Shown here piece by piece: positions 50,755 to 59,850 of a stretch of 64,000 bases of DNA. Source of the DNA: Haloarcula halophila (lineage in GTDB: Archaea; Halobacteriota; Halobacteria; Halobacteriales; Haloarculaceae); NCBI RefSeq assembly GCF_029278565.1, contig NZ_CP119562.1:1-64000 (forward strand), read 5' to 3'. Numbering within the stretch: the stretch's first letter is position 1; each line of letters starts with the position of its first letter. Below the pieces are notes generated by a model. The model saw nothing but the letters and a program-made list of their open reading frames with translations, did not search any database and was not told the origin of the DNA. The position numbers and the translations under genes are program-made.

Positions 50755-52509
50755 TCACCCGGCTTTCCGGAGAAAGTTCCCGACCGCCCGGACGAACGTC
50801 CTGGCGGTCACGATTGGCGGCGACCTGATTTCTCGCTCTATGCCGACTTTCACCAGAAAGTCGGTGAGTCGCCACAGATTGTACAGTAGCGCTGCGAACG
50901 TGAAGTTGAACAACCGCACTCGGTAGTCTGTTGAGGAGGTCTTGGGGAGGTACGCTTTCACCGACTTGTACTGGTTTTCGATGTCCCAGCGACGGCTATA
51001 GCTGTTCGTCACGTGAGCGATCTCGTCGGGATCGACGTGATCGCGGTTGGTCACGAATACGGCGTACTTGCCTTCAGCGTCGTCACTGGTGGCTGGAACG
51101 TACAGATATTCTGCAGTATGATCGACGTCCCCGTCTATCCCGACGGGGACGCCGTGGTTGACGGCCGCGTCTACCCCGTCTTTGCTCTCGATTTTCTCAA
51201 TGGCCTCGTAATCCGGCTCGTACTTCGGTACTGGCATCGTGTACAGCAAGCCACGACCGTTGATCTCTGCACGGACGTTTCTCGTGTAGAAGCCACGATC
51301 TAGCAGAATCTCGTCGAGATCAACGTACCGCCGGGCTCTCGAAAGCAGACGCGCTACGACGTCTGCTTTCGAGTCAGCTGGGGCGTCGACTGGTTCCCAG
51401 TCTGAATGTTCCTTGACGCCCTCAATCCCAAGGATGATCGGAACGTCGTTCCCGACGATTGTGATCGTCGCGAACGTGTAGCCGTGTTTCAACTCACCGT
51501 CGTCGACGTACCCGCTCACCATGGGCGGGTACGTCGACTTTGGGATCTGTTCGTCCTTGTCGATCCACGGCCAGACGTGATAGGGGACGTGCGTGAAATC
51601 GACGGCCGCCACCACGTGGCGGTCGTCGAATGGATCTTCGTAACGTATCGTCTGGAGGATGTTCTCGGTGGCAGTATCGAACGCGTCCATGAGATACTCG
51701 CGGAACACCTCGGTGAACGCGACGATATCCTCGATTTGTTGCTCTTGGAGTGGGATAGAGACCTCCTGATCAGCCGACATTGCGAACTGCTTGATTACAC
51801 GGAGGAACGTCGAATCGTCACAGGTGTCGTTCTCGTCGAGAAACCAGCCAGCTTCGCCTTCAGAATGGGCGCTTCCTTGGGTGAGGCATGCCGAGGCGAA
51901 CAGATCGAGGATCTGTTCGTCCTCGTAGACTTTGTTATCGGCTCTGTGAGAGTCGAACTCGCCGAAGGCGTGCCTTCGGGCGAGCTCGACGATCTTGTTC
52001 CCCTGCTTTCGAACGTGCTCGCGTGTTACGGTCGGTTCATCATCGTTCTCCTCGATATCGTCTTCATCTGGGATAATCGGAACCCGTGCTTCCAACACGA
52101 CGCCATGATCAACGGCTTCTTGTGCGATACCCGTAGCTGCGGCGTTAAGCGTCCGTTTGGTCTGTTCGCCGAACTGCTCCCACGCGTACGAGAGTGATTG
52201 CTGGCTCGGTGCCTTCTCCAATTCAAGTGTTTTCAGGAGTGATGGTCGGTTTTCGAGGCGATCTGCGACCTCGCTCTGGGCGAGGTCGTAGATCTCCTGA
52301 TAGAGATACACCCGAGCCATCGGTTCAGTGCCGTTTGCGACCTTGTGTTGCTGGCGGTCGTCGGTGAGTCCGTCAACTGGAATCGATACCTCTCCAAGGA
52401 CACGCCAGAGATGATCCACTGATTCACAGACTTCCCCAGCGTGATAGACGACCGCCCCCGCGAGCGCGGGGGCGTCGTCATCGACTGCCGTCAATCGGTT
52501 AGAACTCAT
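50755..52509 (-). CDS. IS4-superfamily (IS1634-like) transposase
   Basis: 584 residues from MSSNRLTAVDDDAPALAG at ATG 52507-52509; TTG at 52542 is possible. Catalytic residues are visible as AAVDFTHVPYHVWPW (first Asp), DEILLDRGFY (second Asp) and YSRRWDIENQYKSVK, which fits the Y-2-R-3-E-6-K signature of IS4 transposases exactly. Length suits IS1634-type members. The reading frame is intact, so the element may still be active. Its exact ends were not resolved. Confidence 0.8.
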   Translation of the reverse strand: MSSNRLTAVDDDAPALAGAVVYHAGEVCESVDHLWRVLGEVSIPVDGLTDDRQQHKVANGTEPMARVYLYQEIYDLAQSEVADRLENRPSLLKTLELEKAPSQQSLSYAWEQFGEQTKRTLNAAATGIAQEAVDHGVVLEARVPIIPDEDDIEENDDEPTVTREHVRKQGNKIVELARRHAFGEFDSHRADNKVYEDEQILDLFASACLTQGSAHSEGEAGWFLDENDTCDDSTFLRVIKQFAMSADQEVSIPLQEQQIEDIVAFTEVFREYLMDAFDTATENILQTIRYEDPFDDRHVVAAVDFTHVPYHVWPWIDKDEQIPKSTYPPMVSGYVDDGELKHGYTFATITIVGNDVPIILGIEGVKEHSDWEPVDAPADSKADVVARLLSRARRYVDLDEILLDRGFYTRNVRAEINGRGLLYTMPVPKYEPDYEAIEKIESKDGVDAAVNHGVPVGIDGDVDHTAEYLYVPATSDDAEGKYAVFVTNRDHVDPDEIAHVTNSYSRRWDIENQYKSVKAYLPKTSSTDYRVRLFNFTFAALLYNLWRLTDFLVKVGIEREIRSPPIVTARTFVRAVGNFLRKAG

Positions 52510-53040
52510 CGTAGTTTCGAGCGCGGCAGCGAGCGGTTTCAAGTCGTCACATTAGTCGCCAAATCGACTGTTCCAGATTCTTATCGAATTCATAGCTGTC
52601 TCGTCACACGGTACTGCTGTCCAATCAAAGTATCACCAAGCTAGTGGTTGGTAGAAATCGAGATCCCGAAAACGTGGCCGAAATGTGTAGAAAATGGTAT
52701 AGCGATATATGATACATCGGTATTCCAAAAACTAAAAATCCACCTTTGTAGGCTCTCAGGAGACCAAATACGAGTGATTCTCGCCCTTTCTCAAGTGCTT
52801 ACGTTTACTCCAATAGACGTACCTACTCGGCCTGGCATGGCTTCACCGGGTGAACGAAGGCGCGTACAAGATTTGCACTCCACACCGCTCCCAGAGGAAA
52901 GTCTCGCTACTGGCACACTACCGGGTGTGTGCTACCTTTAGAGAGATAAGATACATTACTATTCAATTGCAGCTACCACAAGAAGTACTGCCAGAACGAG
53001 TTGACCCTTTAGCCTCCTACAATATTTGGATTAGTTAGCA
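52510..53040. other. Intergenic region right of the IS4-type element
   Basis: No gene supported. It contains the right direct-repeat copy and AT-rich sequence leading into the ParA iterons. Confidence 0.4.
52591..52617. repeat. Direct repeat flanking the IS4-type element, right copy
   Basis: Partner of 50464-50490, 2127 bp apart. Divergence outside the 27-bp core suggests an older repeat pair rather than a fresh target duplication. Confidence 0.7.
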
Positions 53041-53158
53041 TAGGTAGATCAGCTACAATCTTTACCTTAGGTACCTTAGCTGACCCACCTTACCTAAAAT
53101 ATTCACCTTAGGTAGATTATCTACCTTACCCAACACAGCTAAGTTACCTTAGGTAGAT
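53041..53158. repeat. ACCTTAGGT iterons, probable partition site
   Basis: Three copies of the palindrome ACCTTAGGTA (53064-53073, 53105-53114, 53146-53155), about 41 bp apart (roughly four helical turns), and several half-sites (TAGGTAGAT, ACCTTACCTA) fill 118 bp ending 9 nt before the ParA start. The layout suits a centromere and operator bound by the small partner protein or by ParA; an origin is an alternative. Confidence 0.65.
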
Positions 53159-53167
53159 GAGTTAGCT

Positions 53168-54031
53168 ATGTCAGGTACCTCACGGGCGGTAGCTGTCGGC
53201 GTTTTAAAAGGCGGGTTCGGAAAGACCACGACAGCAGTCAACCTCGGTCGGGAGCTGGCTCACCGCAACGATCGAACGCTCCTGATCGATCTCGACGACA
53301 ACGGCCACATGACGCTTAACCTCGGTCACGAGGAAGCCTATAGCGCTGAAACAAACCACGCGGCCGAAGTACTACTTGATGGGGCCGATCCACATCAGTA
53401 CACCGTTGACGTGGTTGATGGCTTAGACCTGTTCCCAGCACACGTCGCGTTGGAGGATGTCCAGTCGGGTCTCAAGGAAGCCACGATGGGGACAACGCGA
53501 TTGAAAGAAAATCTGGTCGACGAAGTCCTCGAATCAGACTACGAGTACATCATTATCGACTGTCCAGCGAACCGGGGGAAACTCAACGACAATGCGATGT
53601 ACGCAACTGGGAACATCATCATTCCACTTCGGCCAGAGAATGGCTACGAGAGTGGATTGACGAATACGATTCAGCGACTCGTAATGGAGGCACGAGAGTA
53701 CTTTGACCTGGATATTCTCGCTGTTACACCAACGGATCTCTCGGATCGCATCGACCAGGATACTCGGGACCGCCGTCTCCTGCGCGAGTTGACTACGCGC
53801 GACGCAGTCGCTCGTCATGTTCCGAACTATGCGTATCTCTCCGAGGATGACTGGGATGCTGTTGACAACGGCGACTATGACGGTGCTCTCCCAGGAATCC
53901 GACACCGGGGGGCAATCGATAATGCGAACGATGCAGGTCTCCCGCTGCGTGACCACGACTCGACGTGTGATCAATTGACGTGCTATGATGAACTCGCTCA
54001 GATTGTGGAGGCTGGGGAGGTGCAGCGCTGA
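53168..54031 (+). CDS. parA: ParA-type partition ATPase
   Basis: 287 residues. The deviant Walker A KGGFGKTTTAVNLG lies at 14-27; Walker A' LLIDLDDNGHMTLNLG and Walker B YIIIDCPANRG follow. These define the ParA/Soj family, which segregates plasmids. The protein has no N-terminal HTH, so DNA recognition should rest with the partner encoded immediately after it. Iterons directly upstream support a partition operon. Confidence 0.85.
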   Translation: MSGTSRAVAVGVLKGGFGKTTTAVNLGRELAHRNDRTLLIDLDDNGHMTLNLGHEEAYSAETNHAAEVLLDGADPHQYTVDVVDGLDLFPAHVALEDVQSGLKEATMGTTRLKENLVDEVLESDYEYIIIDCPANRGKLNDNAMYATGNIIIPLRPENGYESGLTNTIQRLVMEAREYFDLDILAVTPTDLSDRIDQDTRDRRLLRELTTRDAVARHVPNYAYLSEDDWDAVDNGDYDGALPGIRHRGAIDNANDAGLPLRDHDSTCDQLTCYDELAQIVEAGEVQR

Positions 54032-54384
54032 TGGCCTTCGACGACCTCAACGATGCTCTGGATGAGCAGGATAACGAAGATACTGACTCAAGCTCTGACT
54101 CTACCCAGAGCGACACAACCGAGACTACTACCTCGACGGGAACGAGTACTGAGACAGAGCCATCAGGTGGCCCGGCGTTCAGCTTTGACGATACAAAGCA
54201 AGAAGCGATATACGCTCGACCGTCTTCCCTCGATGAGTTGGGTGATGCACTGGCGGAACTGGATCTGGAGCTCCGAAATCGGGGCTTGAGAGATGTCCCA
54301 AAGCGGGAGAAACACGACGCCCTCGCCCGATTAGCTGGAAATCATATTGAGGAGCTTGCTGACCTGATCGAGGCGGAGAGATAA
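54031..54384 (+). CDS. ParA-partner protein, 117 residues
   Basis: The ATG shares its A with the parA stop (TGATG). An acidic Ser/Thr-rich N-terminal half (MAFDDLNDALDEQDNEDTDS) precedes a helical C-terminus (SSLDELGDALAELDLELRNR; KREKHDALARLAGNHIEELA). As in archaeal partition operons, this is probably the DNA-binding adaptor that loads ParA at the iterons. No ParB motif is seen. Confidence 0.65.
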   Translation: MAFDDLNDALDEQDNEDTDSSSDSTQSDTTETTTSTGTSTETEPSGGPAFSFDDTKQEAIYARPSSLDELGDALAELDLELRNRGLRDVPKREKHDALARLAGNHIEELADLIEAER

Positions 54385-54399
54385 TATATCGCGATATAT
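54384..54399. promoter_or_regulatory. 16-bp perfect palindrome
   Basis: ATATATCGCGATATAT starts on the last base of the partition operon. It could be an operator, a recombination site or a weak terminator; the sequence does not decide. Confidence 0.4.
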
Positions 54400-54853
54400 A
54401 GTTTATCATATCAGAAACGGGCGACTGAGGGATTGTATCGTGTACTTTCAGGCGTATTCAGGCAATTCAGTTTGTACTGCACATTAGATCAATAATGTGC
54501 TGTGGGTTGGAGTGAGTCGCCGCCCTCGGGGAAACACGAAAGCTGCAACCACCTCATGAGGCCGCTTCCCCAGGGGAAATCCTGTGACTCTCCCGCTCGC
54601 ATCTGAGGTTAACGGTGAATCTCCAACAATGTCGTCGTACCTGTATCGAGACTATAGGCGACCGCCGGAGGGTGTCATAGAACCGTTCTCACACCCTGCT
54701 AATCGTCGCAGGGAGAATCGGTCGATACAGGCGAGAGACTTACCGTTTGATGCAGGTGGTATCTATACCCGACATCTCGTTAGCGCTCTGTCACCCAGTT
54801 TCTCACATGTGACCCCATTTATACGCCCTCGGGGCCAATTTATAATCAATCGT
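54400..54853. other. Intergenic region
   Basis: No gene supported. A frame open from 54584 into the regulator gene is rejected as a start. atttatac at about 54814 is a fitting TATA box for the regulator. Confidence 0.4.
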
Positions 54854-55258
54854 ATGATGTCAAACCGTCGATATAACGGGGAACAGGTCATCGACAACTG
54901 GGATTCCGTCTTCAGAGCTCTCTCGTCAGAACCCCGTCGTCAGATCATTGTCTCCTTATTAGACGCCCCGGCAGACCAATCAGTCCCGTTGCCAGAGAGT
55001 GCAGTCAATCCCAACGTTCCACCGAACACGGAAACACTTCGTCAGCAATTACATCACGCTCACCTGCCGATGTTAGCAGAGATGGGCTTCATTACGTGGG
55101 AGACAGAGCCGTTCGTTGCCGCCCGCGGCCCGCAGTTCGAGGAAGCCGCAGTGGTATTCGACGCGCTCCACACAGAAGCAACCAGTATCCCCGGTTCGTT
55201 AGTTTTCGGCTGTCAACGGCTCGAAGAAGAACAGCAGCAGAACATCGACATCGAATAA
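54854..55258 (+). CDS. Winged-helix transcription regulator, 134 residues
   Basis: ATG at 54854 (or 54857) gives MMSNRRYNGEQVIDNWDSVF. RALSSEPRRQIIVSLLDAPA is the recognition pattern of haloarchaeal ArsR/DUF7344-like winged helices, and LHHAHLPMLAEMGFITWETE the wing and dimer helix. The upstream TATA (about 54814) fits a short leader. It may control the toxin-antitoxin or partition genes nearby. Confidence 0.7.
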   Translation: MMSNRRYNGEQVIDNWDSVFRALSSEPRRQIIVSLLDAPADQSVPLPESAVNPNVPPNTETLRQQLHHAHLPMLAEMGFITWETEPFVAARGPQFEEAAVVFDALHTEATSIPGSLVFGCQRLEEEQQQNIDIE

Positions 55259-55468
55259 ATCATCCCCTGATCAGTTCGCACAGTCATTCTAATAGCTGAT
55301 TCACCTAATCGTGGGTGCAAACAACACCTTGGGAATCGTTCTATGACACCCTAGACCACCATCGAATCAGTGACCGGCCAAGAAACGAGACACGAATCCA
55401 GGTTCACTTATTAAGAATAGGCGTCAATACATATAATCTATTTATAGTAGTGATTCGTGTAACGGCAC

Positions 55469-56164
55469 ATGAGCCACGAGACGGTAAACACAGATAACTC
55501 GGGGACATCTATTTCGCTTTCAATACCTCCTTCAGATCCGAGTTTATTCAAACACAAAGCGACAAGCGATATTCTCCTATTTTTAACTAATCACAGACTT
55601 AGTGACTTCTCGCTCCGAGAACTTGCGGCGCAGGTCGACCATTCACCTCAGACCGTCCGGCGGGCAGTGGACGTTCTCAGTGCGAATGATCTGGTCGTCG
55701 AGTCTTCCGAGAGCAACCAGCGACTCGTCCAAATCAACAGACAACGCCTCTCAGTCCCAGACGATCCGATCCTCCGAATTCCGCAAGCAGAGTATCACCA
55801 GCCGGTCAAAGCCGCTGTCACGAAGCTTCGTGAGAATATCAGTGACGTCGTCGGTATCATCCTGTATGGCAGCGTTGCCAGGGGAGACGCTGACAGACGA
55901 AGCGATATCGACCTCTGGGTACTCACACGCTCCGGGCGAGCCGAAAGCCAACGGGAAGCAAATGCTGTTGCCCGTGATCTCGAAGAGAAAAAATTCGATG
56001 GGAACCGATACGCCTACGACATCGATGTTGAGGCTGTCCAAGCGATTCCGGCCTATACAGAGGACATCCGGGAAATTATCGTTTCTGGCATTCCGGTCTA
56101 CCAGACGAACGACTTCCAAACGGTCGAAAACCTCCTCTTAGAGGAAGGTGGCGACGATGAGTAG
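55469..56164 (+). CDS. HTH-MNT nucleotidyltransferase antitoxin
   Basis: 231 residues. N-terminal winged helix (SDFSLRELAAQVDHSPQTVR) and C-terminal minimal nucleotidyltransferase with GSVARGDADRRSDIDLWVL, the G-S...D-x-D active site. MntA-type enzymes AMPylate and silence their HEPN toxin; the HTH likely represses the operon. The HEPN gene overlaps its end by 8 nt. Confidence 0.82.
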   Translation: MSHETVNTDNSGTSISLSIPPSDPSLFKHKATSDILLFLTNHRLSDFSLRELAAQVDHSPQTVRRAVDVLSANDLVVESSESNQRLVQINRQRLSVPDDPILRIPQAEYHQPVKAAVTKLRENISDVVGIILYGSVARGDADRRSDIDLWVLTRSGRAESQREANAVARDLEEKKFDGNRYAYDIDVEAVQAIPAYTEDIREIIVSGIPVYQTNDFQTVENLLLEEGGDDE

Positions 56165-56666
56165 CGGTTCGGACCCCGCAGCTGTGCTCGAAGCACTCGA
56201 GCGTGCGCAGGATGCCTTCGAAATGGTTGGACGCGGTCGAACGGAGTTTGAAGAAGGAATTAGCGCTGATGCAGACTGGGAGACACAGCTGACGAAAGCG
56301 TGTCGCCTTCTCGAAGTTGTCGATACACTCCAATCACAAGACGGGTACTACACCGCTGTTATCGAGGTCTGTTTCGGGGCCATTGAACGGTCTATTGAGG
56401 CGTATGCGCTCTCAATGACGAACGATACGCTCCAAGATTTTCAGGATCACCAGTTCAGTTATCAGCGCGCCCATCAAATCGGGCTCTTCGAGAAACAGAC
56501 TGCAGAGGAAATGAAAGACCTCTACAGCGAAAACCGGACAGAGAGTTACTACGGCGGCGGTCGACCAACCAAAGAACAAGCAAGAGCAATGACCGAACTC
56601 GCCACTGCTGTCCATCAATTCGTGGTAGATCAGATTCGAGAGGGTGGAGTCTGTTTGTGTGGCTGA
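56157..56666 (+). CDS. HEPN-type toxin partner
   Basis: 169 residues from MSSGSDPAAVLEALERAQDA (GTG at 56148 possible). Helical throughout; YYTAVIEVCFGAIERSIEAY matches the second HEPN helix, and SENRTESYYGG stands where HEPN toxins have R-x4-6-H. Here the His is replaced by Tyr, which may mean altered activity or a subfamily with R-x4-Y. Paired with an MNT gene as in MntA-HepT systems. Confidence 0.72.
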   Translation: MSSGSDPAAVLEALERAQDAFEMVGRGRTEFEEGISADADWETQLTKACRLLEVVDTLQSQDGYYTAVIEVCFGAIERSIEAYALSMTNDTLQDFQDHQFSYQRAHQIGLFEKQTAEEMKDLYSENRTESYYGGGRPTKEQARAMTELATAVHQFVVDQIREGGVCLCG

Positions 56667-57100
56667 CTGTCTATAGGGTTCAAACCATATTTTCGCGATC
56701 TTCATCCACTACGTGACTACTGTGTAGTGGAGTTACTAGCCCGCCAGCACTCGTAACAGCCAGAAATGCCTGCTAACACCCTGGGATTCACGTCGCCCCT
56801 CAGACACTCTCGATGCCCACATCGAAGCCAGCGAGCTTGCCCAAGACAACTCCGATATCTTCGATGATGAGTGAGTAGCCCCTCTTGTGGGTTCACAATT
56901 CTACCCCCTCTTTCGAGTGTTCCAGTACGTCGTCAAAGCACCCAGAAATAGTTCCAGATGTTACCATAATATGTGCCGCTATCACCCCCCACCCCAACAA
57001 TTCAGGAATACATAGTATTCCCTGAATTGTACCCCATTAAATTTGATCTACTATCCGTGAATTTTTATTCGGTGAGGTAGGTACATTTCGACGGAGAGCG
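56667..57100. other. Intergenic region
   Basis: No gene supported. An AT-rich stretch with tttttattcggtgagg precedes the next operon and may hold its promoter. Confidence 0.4.
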
Positions 57101-57367
57101 ATGGAACAAAAGATCATCCAACTCCGAGACTATCAGAAGGAGTTCGAAGAGAACGCCGAGAGCTTCAACATCTCGGGATTTGTCCGGCAAAAGCTCGACG
57201 AAGAAGTCATTCCAAACGACCAGATTCCCGAAGAACATCTGCCTGACCCATCGTCTGGCATCACACTCCACGATTATCAGAAGGAGTTCATCCGATGGAT
57301 GCTGAGTAGACAGGCCATTCCGGACACCGACACGTCTGAGACACCTACCACAGTTACCAATGACTGA
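57101..57367 (+). CDS. Small protein heading the transfer-like operon
   Basis: 88 residues: MEQKIIQLRDYQKEFEENAE, FNISGFVRQKLDE and TLHDYQKEFIRWMLSRQ. A repeated DYQKEF motif (residues 10-15 and 58-63) stands out. The first half resembles the helical end of ribbon-helix-helix proteins; no clear fold. Overlaps the next gene by 8 nt. Confidence 0.5.
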   Translation: MEQKIIQLRDYQKEFEENAESFNISGFVRQKLDEEVIPNDQIPEEHLPDPSSGITLHDYQKEFIRWMLSRQAIPDTDTSETPTTVTND

Positions 57368-57851
57368 CGATACTACTGATCCTGATACCCCCGCCGACGA
57401 ACCGCTTTTCAAGACACTGCGATCGCAGGCCAAAACCCACGCCGAAGCAACCCTCCAAGATCCACTCGCCCACGTCACAGCACAGGCCGGGTTTCTCTGG
57501 ATGCTCTTGGGAGGCCAAGCCTCCCTCTACGTGATGCCCGTCGTCGCAGCGAACACCTCGACGATCGGGAGTGTATTCTGTTCAACTCCAGTTGCCGACG
57601 GAATCGGACTCATCTTCGGCGCGATCGCCGGCCTGGGACTCCCAGCGACGATGTTCTTCATGGGCCGTTCGGGCCTCTCATACATGCGATCCTCGGGGAA
57701 CCCGAACAAGAAAAACAAGGCCCGGTCCGATCTGATCCTGACCGCCACCGGCTTCGGGATCGTTGCCCTCGCGATTGTCGCTCCCGAACTCGTCGACAAG
57801 GTCGGCAGTACGATCGGCTTTGGCTTCTCCAGCTGTGTGATGCCATACTAA
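57360..57851 (+). CDS. Small membrane protein, VirB2/TrbC-like layout
   Basis: 163 residues with three TM segments: FLWMLLGGQASLYVMPVVA, GIGLIFGAIAGLGLPATMFF and LILTATGFGIVALAIVAPEL. Gly/Ala-rich hydrophobic segments separated by a basic loop (NPNKKNKARSD) recall pilin-like components of type IV secretion. Its place at the head of this row supports that reading, which remains inference. Confidence 0.5.
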   Translation: MTDDTTDPDTPADEPLFKTLRSQAKTHAEATLQDPLAHVTAQAGFLWMLLGGQASLYVMPVVAANTSTIGSVFCSTPVADGIGLIFGAIAGLGLPATMFFMGRSGLSYMRSSGNPNKKNKARSDLILTATGFGIVALAIVAPELVDKVGSTIGFGFSSCVMPY

Positions 57852-57873
57852 TCCCGGATACTGCCTCGTCCCC

Positions 57874-59850
57874 ATGTCCCCTGTGCTCAAAATCGGTCTG
57901 TTGGTCCTCTCCCTCGCTGCGATAGTCGGTCCGGCCGCCGCCGGTTCGGCATCCCAGACAGCCAGCGACGCGGCTGTCAATAGTGAGATATCCCACGATC
58001 TCGGCAGTGAGTACCGACAGGTCGACTGCTTCAACGGGTCCTCTTCGCCCACGAAACATCCGAACGCGACGAAACTCCCCTCGCGGGTTCACTCACTCAA
58101 CGAGACACAGTTCCGCATGTACTGGTCCGGTGACATGGATTATACGAATCCGAACATCAGCCGGAGCCAGATCCGAGGGCCTGCCAGCTTCCGGGGAGCG
58201 ACCGCCTGCCAAGACGATATCTGGTTTCCCTCCCCGCCCGACATGAGTGGGTGGAACAACCAGGAGTTGAAGCGGTACAACTCGCTGGGAAAACGAATCT
58301 CGGTCTATCCAGACCGTGCAAAGCTGAAATCCAACGGATCGATCAGAGACGCCTACATTGAGATAGTCCGGGTGACCCCTTCCACCGTCGTTCATCACAG
58401 CAATAACACAACGCAGTACGTTCGGTCAAATGGGTCAGTGAAGGCGATTGCGAACTATCGTGTCGAGACCCCTCCGCCGGTCATCAAGCCAACACGGACC
58501 GTCATATGGACCGTCTTGGACGCTGAAATCGAAGATCCGGAATTATGGATCAACGGCTCAATCGAGGACTCCGTCTCCTCGACGACAAAGCCGACGTTCC
58601 AGTTCACGAACACTACCGGGAACTCGACCCTAAAAGTCAACGGGACAGTCGATGTGGCTCTGCAAAAGACGACGACGTTCAGCGCCAATGGGACGGTCAA
58701 AACCTCGAAGCAGGTTGTGACCCAGGATATCTCAGATACGCGGCGAGTGAGGACTCAGCGGCTGAACGGAACGACAGTGTATGGAGAGACAGCTGTCCAT
58801 CGTAACAGCACAGGCGCCGTTGTGAATGTCCCCCGGATGTGGCAAAACATCAAGTTCACAACCATCGACCGGACTGTTCACAGCCGGTGGTTCTTTTACA
58901 CTCGGAGCCCGCCTGGATGGGAACACTGGTCGAAGTCGACGAGCCCACGGAGCAAACCAGGTGGGCCGCCGTTCAATGAGATCCGGCCGCTACAAGTTCA
59001 CGCTGTCCCAATAAAAAGCGCTCCAACAAGCGGATTACGAGAGGAAAAGCGGGGAGCGGATCGCACATTCCTCGATGGGAGCCGGGGCTACACCCGGAGC
59101 AACCGAGAGTTCCGCGTCGCAAAAGCGACCGGGCCAAACACGTCTGGTCCTGTCAACACCTCACAGACAGTAAACATAGACGTATCTGAAGAATACAGGA
59201 GGACCAAACGAGTCGAAGTTCGGGACGCTGGCTCGAACAACCCATACAAGTACCAAGATATCATGGTGAAGGGGATTGTCCGCGGAAGCCAGCAATCGGC
59301 CCGGCTTCGGAATCCCACTGTGGTCCACCCGGCTAACCTGACTGCCAAGGTAACGAACCGGAGCAAGAAAGGGACAGAGTTCGAGATCTCAATTCTGTCG
59401 CCCACCGACCAGCCGGTTAAAAAAGGGACGCTGATTCTTGATCCTGGGCAGCCAGGTGCGAGAACTGGCATTAATATAACTCACGCATACACAACCGGTG
59501 GCGCTCCCCGGTCCCCTGCGACAGTCATAAACACGTACGCCAGCGGCACCATCGTCGTTAGAATCCCTCAGACAAACATTCGGGAGTTCGAGATGCTGTA
59601 TATCCCACCGGAGCCGTGGTGGGATCAGTACATACGCCTTGGGCCGGTTGTCGCGGCGATGGGGAAAACTAGGACGACCCTGCGCGTTGGAACAGGGCTC
59701 CCACCGTTCAAACGCTTGATCGAACTGGCAGTGGTGACATTGCTATGGTTTGGACCGCTGCTGGGGATGCTATACCTCGCAGATGTATTGACAAACGGAC
59801 GACTCATCGGACTGTATTCCAATGACTCACAACACGAATTCGCAGACTGA
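57874..59850 (+). CDS. Large secreted membrane-anchored protein of the transfer-like operon
   Basis: 658 residues. N-terminal signal (ILKIGL-like KIGLLVLSLAAIVGPAAAG), an extracellular region of about 560 residues with many N-x-S/T sites (NSTLKVNGTVDVALQ) and beta character, and one TM helix near the end (LIELAVVTLLWFGPLLGMLY). No family recognised. It overlaps the lipoprotein gene by 29 nt. A surface part of a conjugation apparatus is plausible. Confidence 0.55.
   Translation: MSPVLKIGLLVLSLAAIVGPAAAGSASQTASDAAVNSEISHDLGSEYRQVDCFNGSSSPTKHPNATKLPSRVHSLNETQFRMYWSGDMDYTNPNISRSQIRGPASFRGATACQDDIWFPSPPDMSGWNNQELKRYNSLGKRISVYPDRAKLKSNGSIRDAYIEIVRVTPSTVVHHSNNTTQYVRSNGSVKAIANYRVETPPPVIKPTRTVIWTVLDAEIEDPELWINGSIEDSVSSTTKPTFQFTNTTGNSTLKVNGTVDVALQKTTTFSANGTVKTSKQVVTQDISDTRRVRTQRLNGTTVYGETAVHRNSTGAVVNVPRMWQNIKFTTIDRTVHSRWFFYTRSPPGWEHWSKSTSPRSKPGGPPFNEIRPLQVHAVPIKSAPTSGLREEKRGADRTFLDGSRGYTRSNREFRVAKATGPNTSGPVNTSQTVNIDVSEEYRRTKRVEVRDAGSNNPYKYQDIMVKGIVRGSQQSARLRNPTVVHPANLTAKVTNRSKKGTEFEISILSPTDQPVKKGTLILDPGQPGARTGINITHAYTTGGAPRSPATVINTYASGTIVVRIPQTNIREFEMLYIPPEPWWDQYIRLGPVVAAMGKTRTTLRVGTGLPPFKRLIELAVVTLLWFGPLLGMLYLADVLTNGRLIGLYSNDSQHEFAD

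Noticed and set aside
54584-54853. N-terminal extension of the winged-helix regulator
   Set aside because: Reads through two TATA-like sequences and is not protein-like; ATG 54854 gives a normal family length.
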